Shown here one piece after another: positions 28,100 through 36,067 of a stretch of DNA of 64,000 bases (positions are counted from its first letter, which is position 1; each line of letters begins with the position of its first letter). The position numbers and the translations under genes are program-made. Source of the DNA: Amblyornis subalaris. Lineage: Eukaryota; Chordata; Aves; Passeriformes; Ptilonorhynchidae. The DNA is taken from assembly GCA_018881555.1 (NCBI GenBank), contig JACAXG010000034.1, forward strand, positions 2,614,615-2,678,614, in the 5' to 3' direction. The notes under the pieces were generated by a model. That model did not search any database. It was not told the origin of the DNA and worked only from the letters and a program-made list of their open reading frames with translations.

Positions 28100-28532
28100 T
28101 TAGGAAATTCTTTTCTCTCTTGGCATTAGTGTACCCATACCCAGCACTGCATTTTGTACAGCCACTTGTGTAACCAGGAGCCATTTCCCAGGCTCACCTC
28201 TGCCAACATGAGTGAAGCTAAATTCCCTCAGCTTCCTTGCAGTTTGCATTGAAGCCTGTATAACTCATTTGCTGTTCATGTGTTTTACCGGTTGTCTATG
28301 TCAAGCTTTCATATACAAATCAAAGAAAAACATGCAAGCAACTATGATTTTTAAAGCTAAAAGACACCCAGTATACTGTATAGCAAATTAAGTGGGTTTA
28401 AAATCCACCCTTGAAATAGCAGCAATTTCTGTTCCTTTCATCTAAACAGTTCTGTATTCTAAGGGAACCTGGGATAATCAGTGGTTTGTTATAGACATGA
28501 CTCATAATTATGTTCTTTCTCTCTCATTTAAG

Positions 28533-28646
28533 TTGTTCGAGTTCATGAATTTCTTGGCTGAGAATGTCATCTTCTGTTACATGGGACTCGCACTATTTAC
28601 ATTTCAAAATCANATCTTCAATCCTCTTTTCATCTTTGGTGCATTT
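28533..28646 (+). CDS. SLC9A9: SLC9A9 exon B (NHE9 residues about 364-401)
   Basis: This 114-bp exon (38 codons, phase 0 at both ends) encodes a transmembrane helix beginning LFEFMNFLAENVIFCYMGLA, followed by the loop FTFQNxIFNPLFIFGAF. The sequence from LFEFMNF to FTFQN matches human NHE9 as I recall it. The codon holding the ambiguous base at 28613 is CAN, so His or Gln; human NHE9 has His. The acceptor is a U2-type TTTAAG. The donor is very unlike the U2 consensus (TTT|GTATCC) but fits the U12 consensus. The exon ends at Phe 401 because only that junction keeps exon C in frame. In this frame, genomic read-through past the donor ends at a stop at 28722-28724. Confidence 0.96.
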
Positions 28647-28655
28647 GTATCCTTT
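28647..28655 (+). other. U12-type 5' splice site
   Basis: The intron starts GTATCCTTT directly after the Phe codon TTT. All nine positions agree with the minor-spliceosome consensus. As a U2 donor it would be poor, since positions +4 to +6 are TCC instead of AGT and the exon ends TTT instead of CAG. The position is fixed independently by the reading frame and by the GAF/VAVF junction of the NHE9 protein. Confidence 0.9.
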
Positions 28656-29540
28656 ACTTTAAAGAAGTATACAACTATGTACATATATGGGTATATATAT
28701 AAAAGAAATGTATGTTCCATGTGAAAAAAATGTCAACAAGCAAACCAATCAGTCCCTTGAATACTAAAAATGCAGTTTTTTGTCAAGTCCAAAGGCAATC
28801 ATCTTTATTACCTATATCCTAATAACTGCCTCAATGCATGTAAGCGCATGTTCTTTGGACAGTTGCTGTTTTGCTCCTCTGCTACAAGACAAGTACTTTT
28901 AAACCAGCTGGGGAACTTTTGCCAAAGGTTTACAAGTGGGGTGGGAAATTGGGATGAGTATTGGGACACATCTTATGGAGTCAGGTGCAGGCACACAAAA
29001 CCTTTTTTCCTGTCTGGAGCCAGTGCAGATCCACGAATTGTAGAACTGCCTCCAGGTAGACGTGTGCCATAAGCAGGACTTCCCCAAAACTACTTAAATT
29101 ATATTAAGTCCCTAGAAATCAAACAGTTCTGCTTTGTTCAAATAATTTCTTCTATATAGTTGATATCTCTAGAGTACATGGAATTATTTACACTGTCATG
29201 TGCCTAAGAGACTGGTAAGAAAAAGAGTCTGTGTCTAATTCTGCCATGGTTTCTTAACAAATCCTACTTCTACAGCAGTATAGATCCTTTTCACATTGAA
29301 AATTTATACAATTATATTTTTTTGCTCAGAGCAGCAGCCCTCTGCTTATCACTTTTAGATGAGCTGTAATAGCTTTGAAAGTTGGGATCACACTGTTTAC
29401 GTGCAGTAACTTTTATATGCAATTTCTAAATGAATAATCAGGACGGCATCAGAGCTCCCTCGGCTACAGGATGGCAGAGAGGACCCAAGAGCCCCTTGTA
29501 CCCCCAACAGGGCAGCGCAATAGCGCGTCCTGCGCTCCCG

Positions 29541-29554
29541 GCGCGGGGAGGCAG
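29541..29554 (+). promoter_or_regulatory. CTCF-like motif
   Basis: GCGCGGGGAGGCAG fits the published core consensus CCGCGNGGNGGCAG at every defined position but the first. It lies inside the CpG-rich block. Motif match only; occupancy is unknown. Confidence 0.4.
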
Positions 29555-29583
29555 CTGAGCACGGGCGCAGCACTCGGCAGCCC

Positions 29584-29593
29584 GGGCGGGGCC
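29584..29593 (+). promoter_or_regulatory. GC box (Sp1/KLF-type site)
   Basis: GGGCGGGGCC is a perfect match to the extended GC box bound by Sp1-family factors, typical of TATA-less CpG-island promoters. It sits in the middle of the intronic CpG-rich segment. Confidence 0.5.
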
Positions 29594-30178
29594 GCGCTGC
29601 AGGGCACCGCAGGGACCCGGCTCTGTCGTCCCTNCCCCTGAGAGCCAGCAGGTGCAGCGGCATTGCACGGGCTGCCCGAGCACAGGGCCTGAGAGCTGAC
29701 CGCCCCTCGGGCCGGCTGTCCCAAGCCCTGCAGCTTTAGGCGGCTCTGGGCCCAGCTGAGCCGACACAGNCCTCGCCTCTCGGGCCCCTCTGTGCTGCAG
29801 TGCCCGGCACGGCCCGGCCTGGGAGAGCCGTCATTGAGCTCTAAGAGCCGCAAGACAACGGGGGGGCAGAAGGTGCAGAAAGCACGTATAAGGAGCTCCG
29901 ATTGCTTTTTTAAATCTGATATAGCCTCATGTATCTAATTAAGGCAAGTTTTGTGATAGTTCCACGGAGGAGTAATAAAGAACTTCCTCAGAAGAATCTC
30001 CACTGAGAATGGGGAGAAAAAGCAAAAAGTGCTGCATATAGACAATATGAACGGCCAGGAAATAAGAAAGTAATAATCAGGTCCAAAAGCACATTTATTC
30101 TCTGCAAATTGCTGCTCTAGGAGATAATGCTATCTCTGCAATTGATGATGGGCATTTTACTGAAGGGCCGAAGATGAA

Positions 30179-30190
30179 GTCACATGTGAC
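30179..30190. promoter_or_regulatory. Palindromic E-box-like site
   Basis: GTCACATGTGAC is a perfect 12-bp palindrome containing CACATGTG, an E-box (CANNTG) of the kind bound by bHLH factors. It lies in the candidate U12 intron about 290 bp past the CpG-rich block. Motif only. Confidence 0.3.
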
Positions 30191-30428
30191 ACAAATGTGA
30201 TGAGTAGAAGTAGAGTGATTGAAGTGGGATCTATTGTGATAAATACAAACCCAGGATGTCTGGGGAAGGCAAATCTCTGCCACTGCACGGTTTTCTTGGA
30301 AGCAGAAGTATATGGCATGTAAAACAAGATAGAAGACAATATCATATTTGTTTTAATTACACTTTAAAAATAACTTTAGAGAAATTTGGTTTCAGTTAAC
30401 TCTGGTTTTGTCAGTAGTTCCTCCACTA

Positions 30429-30439
30429 TTTTCCTCAAC
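30429..30439 (+). other. Putative U12 branch-point sequence
   Basis: TTTTCCTCAAC matches the U12 branch consensus TTCCTTRAY except for C in place of the fourth T of the core. The likely branch adenosine is 30438, 15 nt before the last intron base; U12 branch sites usually lie about 10-20 nt from the acceptor. Confidence 0.8.
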
Positions 30440-30453
30440 ATCTTACATTTTAG

Positions 30454-30565
30454 GTGGCAGTTTTTGTAGCAAGAGCTTCCAACATATATCCACTTTCTTT
30501 CCTTTTGAATTTGGGTCGAAAACAAAAGATTCCCAGGAACTTTCAGCACATGATGATGTTCTCAG
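30454..30565 (+). CDS. SLC9A9: SLC9A9 exon C (NHE9 residues about 402-438)
   Basis: This 112-bp exon enters in phase 0 and leaves in phase 1 (TCA G|GTAAG). It encodes [20 protein letters not shown], then [17 protein letters not shown] and the first base of a Gly codon. It covers one membrane helix containing the Arg conserved across NHEs (AGA at 30472-30474, corresponding to Arg408 of NHE9) and the basic loop before the next helix. Counting from the human protein, 30517-30519 (CGA) corresponds to Arg423 and 30562-30564 (TCA) to Ser438, both sites of reported human variants. The acceptor belongs to the candidate U12 intron; the donor GTAAGA is a good U2 donor. Confidence 0.96.
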
Positions 30566-32455
30566 GTAAGAGCTATTTTGGTATTTTTCCTGTCCACACT
30601 TAAAAACTGAGAAAGATAGTCATCTATCACTTAGAAAAAGTCACATCTATCACGAAGAATTCATTATCTTAAAACTCAAGGTCATCTCTACAAAGCTACT
30701 GAAGCAAATGGATGCATTCTGATCAACCTCCCTGTGCTCTTGACCTATTTTAATTACCATTTTGGAAACTCACCACCCAAGAAGCCATTGTCTTTCAATC
30801 CATTGTCCCCCTTCTGTCTACACTTCCATGACAATTTGGGAATGTTTTTATGTAGTGTTGTTTTAGAGGCACTTGTAGTATACCTGACAGTATTTTACAT
30901 AGCAGCAAATAAATATCCCACTTGGACGGTGTTTGTACTGATACTCAGATCAGACATGGTCTTTGGCAATTCCTTTAACTTCAGGAACAGTTTTTCTTTG
31001 AAACATGAAACTACAAGACTTTAATTCCACTGACATTTTCATATGTATTCCAGCTTGATATTTAATTTTATTGATTTTTGTTAACCTTGTAGAATAATAA
31101 AAAAAAAATTAAAAATCCAGAAGAGGGAGCCATGTTCTGCTCTGATTTGTACATCGTCCCTTTAACTGTTAAAGCTTATCTGGATTCTGTATTTTTTCAC
31201 TTGCACAAGCTAGAAATAATTCCACTTCGCTTTCTGATGCTAGGTAGGAAAAACTCACTTATAAGTGAAGAATATCTGTTCAGTAAAAGAAAAAAAAGCA
31301 GATCCCCCAATGCTATTCATGATATAATTTTCTAAAATTAGAAACTCGGCATCTTTTTTCCTTCCTTTTACCGCTTTTTATACAAAAATTTATTCCAAAT
31401 CTTTATGGATAAAAGTTCTTGATTGACAGCCTTGATGTACAGCGATCCATTTAGCCAGATAACAAGCGAAATACAATGTGCCGCATTTCAAGCTTGCTCA
31501 TCAGGAGTGCTCCACATCAGGGGGCCTCATTTATGCCTATGTAATTCCAACTCTCTAGAGAGCAACACAGCAGTTCATTTCTACATCCATTCAATCCTTC
31601 TGCTAAAAGCTGCCACTGAAAATGTCAGTTAATTCCAGCGAGACTGGAGTGAGAGATGATGACACATCTGGCAGGAACTGCCTTTCAGCCCGACTGCCCC
31701 CCTGCAATTGTTCACTGGCTAACCCGTATCTGTAGGTCCCTCCAGCAAACCTAGCAGGTGGCCAGCTAGACAACAGCATGAAAAATACCTTCATATCATT
31801 CGATATCTAGTTTGTGGCCTCCATTTTGGCTTTTGGTTTTGGTCAGTTAAAGTATAGAATGAAAAATCTTCTGAAATATACCTTATTCTTTAACTTTTCT
31901 GTCCTCGTTTGCTGCAGTCAAATTTCATTCTCCGTGGAACAGGAGCAGAAATTAGCCTGCAGCCAACAACTGAATGTGAGAACTCACACACATTAGCTTT
32001 CCAGGACAATCTGGCAGCTGAGAACTGAAGCAGTAGTATTGCAAACTTCTAAAATGTAAATTTTTAAATTCTCAGAAAAGTAATTTTTAACTATTTTCAA
32101 AGGAAAAAAAGCCATATTCTGTAGAGAAAAACATCTTTACAACATTGTAATAAAGTAAACGGGATAATCTGCAACTATAATATTAAAGGCTGTCTGTCAC
32201 ACTGCCAGCAGCTGCGCACCTCACAGAACACTTAAGATACACGGATTTTCTGTGTAACTGTACTTTTCAAGATGCANCAAGATTTGTGCTTAGTTACCAA
32301 TAACATTCTTAGTGCTATAAGCTGATCATACTGTATAGAGTAATAAACAGAGAGGACAATGACTGCCAGAAGAGAGACACATTTCTGATATGAGTAAACA
32401 AGACATTGAATTTGAGCTTGAAAGAAAATATACTACAAAAGATCAGTAGCAATAG

Positions 32456-32650
32456 TCATAGAATGGTTTGGGTTGGAGGGGATCTTTAAAGGTTATCTAG
32501 TCCTACCCCCTGCAATGAGCAGGGATATCTTCAACTAGATCAGGTTGTGCAGAGCCCCATCCAACCTGACCTCGAATGTTTCCAGGGTGGGGCATTCACC
32601 AGCTCTCTGGGCAACCCGTGCCAGTGTTTTACCACCTTCATTGCTCTTGT
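32456..32650 (-). repeat. CR1 LINE fragment (3' end region, minus orientation)
   Basis: It begins TCATAGAATGGTTTGGGTTG, continues with GGATCTTTAAAGGTTATCTAG and CATCCAACCTGACCT, and reaches GGGCAACCCGTGCCAGTGTT. This is a classic avian CR1 3' end in reverse orientation, the best preserved of the three here. The far end fades near 32650; its 5' truncation is typical of CR1. Confidence 0.92.
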
Positions 32651-34218
32651 ATAGCATCAAGTTCTAGTTGATCACGGGGAAAAATGGGCTTCATTCACCA
32701 CAGCATCACACATTCAGATATAGAAAACAATGACTTTGGGGTTAGTTTTGTTTTCTAACTTATCATTACCAAATGCACCAAACATTTACTGCTTGTTTTA
32801 CTGCCACAATCACCAAAGCGATTGCTGAGAAAAGCAATTAAGGTCAGGCAAGTACACTGTTGATTAGCATTTGATTATACCTTACTCTGCTAAGAACTCT
32901 CCTGAAGTCATTAAGTTCTGCTTTTTGATGAGTATTAATACATCTGAGACAAGGTGGAAGAGTTAGGCTTGGAAATGGATTATGTAGCATTTTGATTTAT
33001 CACATTCTTCATCTGCTTCTGCCACTCCTCTAACAACACATTACAGAGGGTGGATTCACTTTACAACTATGTTTAATCATGATTCCTGATAACATTCCAT
33101 TGTAAATGAAAACTTGATTAGTCCTTTATACAAGAACTGATTAAGCCTGAGCTTCTCAAATAAAGTTGAACATCAGCTAAAGTGAGCAGTCCAGAAGTCT
33201 CTGCTCATGTGAAACAGAAATATTTTAAAGTCTTAGACTTGACTGTACCTTCCACTGTTCTTCCAATATCTTTACTGACTTTTTACTGAGCTTTCCTCTT
33301 CTCTACAGCATAGAAATCAGCAAGAGAGAGGCTTGTGGGACACAGTGCTACAGGGTGGTTGCTGTTAACATAAGGCATTACAGCAACAGTGCAGTCTGAA
33401 AAGAAGGAACATGAATGCAGAATTAAATCAAAAAATGCCAGTGTACAGGCAGCTGTTGGGCAGGCATTTACATCTGCACACTCACACAGACATAGAGGTG
33501 GGAAGCATCAATGTGAATTTTTCCAAGAGACATAGAGATGTAAAGAAATCAGCTAAGTAGAAAAGAAAGCAAGGAAGAAAAGAGCAGAGAGCTACAGTTG
33601 AAGTCAAACCACCAGATCTACCCACACAAAGTCTTCTTTCCTGGCAGATTTTTTTCACACCAGCAACAAACACTCCCGCTCTCAAAGGCTCTTTGGAGGG
33701 ATGGGTTTGGAGAGGTGTCCGTGTGAAGTGCGGGCAAAGGATGGCTGACAGTCCTACAGGACACACCGGTTCCGGTCTGTGGGACTCTGAAGCTTAACCC
33801 TGGGCTAGTTTTCTTTGAAGGCTCTGACACGTTAAAGACTATTGCTCAAGATGAATCCCTAATGGCTGGCACAAAAGAAAAAATCTGCTAGGAAATCTGT
33901 GATAGAGCNCAAGGATCAACGGATCAGCACAGATGTGGAGCTGCTGTCAGTGCAGCATCTCTGAAAGATGAGGGGGGAGAATCTCTGCTAGTGCTTCATC
34001 AGAGTTTTTCGTTCTGGCCACACCACTTCAGGTGTAGCTGAAGTACCAATGTCCACTACATCCAATCATTCCACTGGGCCTTGCTGGCATTTGTCCCTGA
34101 AATTTTACAGGAAATCTAATCTTCCTTAACTTCAGTCTATTTCAGTATCTCAACATTTTCTGAGGTTGTTAAAAATCCCTTCCTTCATTTGTATTATTAC
34201 CTGGAATGTATTTTGATA

Positions 34219-34242
34219 CAGATAGATAGATAGATAGATATA
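34219..34242. repeat. (GATA)n microsatellite
   Basis: Five perfect GATA units at 34221-34240, with degenerate GATA/TAGATA copies on both sides. Confidence 0.9.
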
Positions 34243-35913
34243 GATATTAGTGTTTCTTGCTTCTAATTGAGTTTTTACATTTTAGGTGTATTCATCTGCT
34301 TCTCACTGCTTTAGTTGGAAGCAAATTCTTTGTTTAATTATTTATTTTACTCTAGACATGTCTTTAGTTGAAACTGAATTAGCTCTTATAGACCGTGTTG
34401 AGTCTTTTATTAATCAAAAATGCAGTGAAGTCACTCACTGTTTTTCTAAACTGAAGAAACAGCCAGTCCAGTGCTCAAGAAGTAGAGTCATACTAAATAG
34501 CTTCAATTTAAAATTGAAGTTATGATGCAATTGTGGAAAGCAGTATTGTTTTCCACTGAAATGGGGCTGGGCTAATAATCCAGATTACCACTGTAATCAC
34601 TGAAAAAAAGACCATTTCAATAGTGGTTCATTCCTTCCTCAGATACATGTTAAAAATGAGCTGATAATTTTTCCCTTTAAGAAAATAGTAAAACATCTGC
34701 ATCCTCAGAGACATCTTTCAGACAACAGCAAAGCCAAGGACAAGCCCAGTTGCTGCCTGCAGCGTTTTGAACCTTCTGCCACTGTTTTCAGATGGTGTAA
34801 CTACAGTCTGCTTCCTCCTTACAGAAATGGCTTTGTGCTGTTCCCTGGATAAACTGCCCAGCTTCTATACCAAATAATTCACATTCTAGCTATGTAATCT
34901 TAAAGCGCTTTGGAGTTCTAGGCCAAAAATAGCTGCATTTAGCAGTTAATTAAATGATTCTGCATATGTCATCAGTGCCTTACAAGAGGTTTGATTACTC
35001 GATTTAATCTCTCAATACTTGCAAAGTACTTTTTGGATTCAGTGTGTATTATATACACGTAACGGCTTTGCTCTTTACACTTATTTTGTGCAATTTTTTT
35101 CTNGAAAACAATAAAGTACATTTCAATAGATAAATGAAAAGCACTGGAAAATATAAGGTATTATTTGTATTATGCATCCTGAGGGCTGAAGGCACTAGCA
35201 GGGTTTTTCCCCCTCAAATTTAAACATGCCATTCTGTGAAGACCAATTTAGTTACCTTATTACTACCTATGGGGCTTTTTTTTAAACTCATTTAGCTGTT
35301 TTCACCACCTTTGTAATTTCTTGTTTATTATTCAGTCTCTGTGGGTGTATAATTCTACAACTATTATAATATTTCCAGTACTCTAATTTATCCTGCATCC
35401 CCTTTCAGATATTTAAAATCATATCTGGAAAACTATTCATTGTTTTTAAGTCATGTTTTTTCTCACTAGTCTTAGAATATTAAATTCTTTTAAAGGAATT
35501 TTAAAGAAATGTTCTATATTTTCAGGGAATAAACGAGATTTTAATGCCAATCCTCCTTCTCACTTACTCCTGATTTCATGAGTAGTCCCACTGAACACAG
35601 AATATAGATTTCTTCTTCAACCTGCGTAAAGTTCAGATTACTATTTAATTTGCAATTATTCAAGACAAAGAATTCAGTGGATGTAAAGTAAATGTGTGAT
35701 TATTATGTGAATATGAGAGTTCTTCATTGTCCACTTTCGTTAAGTTGCTTACATTGCATTAAGCCTCATCCTTTCAGTTAGCACAATTCAGTATTTTATA
35801 AGCAGGATTATGATCTGAAAATTTCCTCTGCCCTTGTAACTGCGTTTGGACTGAAAAGAGTAAAATTCTGCTTCTCCATCACATTAAGTTCACCATCCTT
35901 GTGTTTTTTTCAG

Positions 35914-36067
35914 GTTTACGTGGTGCAATTGCATTTGCATTGGCCATTCGAGACACGGAGTCCCAGCCCAAACAAATGATGTTTACCACAGCACTGCTGA
36001 TTGTGTTCTTCACAGTCTGGGTGTTTGGTGGGGGCACAACACCAATGCTCACATGGCTTCAGATCAG
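35914..36067 (+). CDS. SLC9A9: SLC9A9 exon D (NHE9 residues about 439-490)
   Basis: This 154-bp exon completes the split Gly codon and ends after AG of an Arg codon (phase 2). It encodes (G)[19 protein letters not shown], then [20 protein letters not shown] and [11 protein letters not shown](R). It includes the [11 protein letters not shown] helix motif conserved throughout eukaryotic Na+/H+ exchangers and the final hydrophobic helix [20 protein letters not shown] that closes the transport domain. The acceptor is TTTTTTTCAG and the donor is AG|GTTAGT. From memory it differs from human NHE9 at only a few positions (Asp for Asn in AIRDTES; Ala and Ile in TTALLIV). The best-conserved exon in the window. 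Confidence 0.97.

Larger units (their letters stand above)
9361..28532 (+). other. SLC9A9: SLC9A9 intron A-B (19,172 bp, U2-type)
   Basis: The donor is GTAGGG and the acceptor ends CTCATTTAAG, both ordinary GT-AG. It contains one CR1 fragment near 13746, a (CA)n microsatellite near 26223, poly-T runs, a 16-bp palindrome near 16553, two small inverted repeats near 19900 and 20085, and a 23-bp tandem duplication near 28054. Many isolated N bases fall from 18530 onward. No internal exon in phase 0 with convincing splice sites was found. The open frames present are short and have no recognisable protein content. Confidence 0.85.
29440..29890. promoter_or_regulatory. Intragenic CpG-island-like segment, function unknown
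   Basis: This is an abrupt GC-rich block inside an AT-rich intron. Counting by hand I find about 34 CpG dinucleotides between 29461 and 29880; G+C is clearly above 60% by eye, which gives a rough observed/expected CpG near 0.7 and meets the classical island criteria. It contains a perfect GC box (GGGCGGGGCC, 29584-29593), a CTCF-like sequence (29541-29554) and, at its downstream edge, TATAAG at 29887-29892. Overlapping open frames on the minus strand are expected in GC-rich DNA and resemble no protein I know. It could be an alternative or antisense promoter, an enhancer or insulator, or a GC-rich insertion. No repeat family, LTR boundary or target-site duplication was recognised. Confidence 0.65.
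28647..30453 (+). other. SLC9A9: SLC9A9 intron B-C, candidate minor-spliceosome (U12-type) GT-AG intron
   Basis: This 1,807-bp intron begins GTATCCTTT, identical at all nine positions to the U12-type donor consensus RTATCCTTT. It ends with TTTTCCTCAAC, close to the U12 branch consensus TTCCTTRAY (one mismatch), 15 nt before the terminal AG and without the long pyrimidine tract usual next to a U2-type AG. U12 introns use the U11/U12 and U4atac/U6atac snRNPs and are known to be concentrated in ion channel and transporter gene families. The intron also holds the GC-rich, CpG-dense segment at about 29440-29890. The rest is AT-rich with nothing further recognised. Confidence 0.88.
30566..35913 (+). 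other. SLC9A9: SLC9A9 intron C-D (5,348 bp, U2-type)
   Basis: The donor is GTAAGAGC and the acceptor has a clear pyrimidine tract ending TTTTTTTCAG. It carries a CR1 fragment near 32456 and a (GATA)n microsatellite near 34220. No additional exon is supported. Confidence 0.88.

Noticed and set aside
28647..28720. Alternative U2 donors downstream of exon B (GTATAC, GTACAT)
   Set aside because: They are weak U2 donors that would add residues absent from NHE9; the first would also break the frame into exon C. The U12-type donor fits frame, protein alignment and consensus together.
28770..29087. Open frames on both strands in the B-C intron
   Set aside because: They overlap each other, lie wholly inside the intron, and carry no recognised motif.
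29438..29853. Overlapping minus-strand open frames in the CpG-rich block
   Set aside because: Several frames are open at once because stop codons are rare in GC-rich DNA. The Gly/Pro/Ala/Arg-rich translations resemble no protein.
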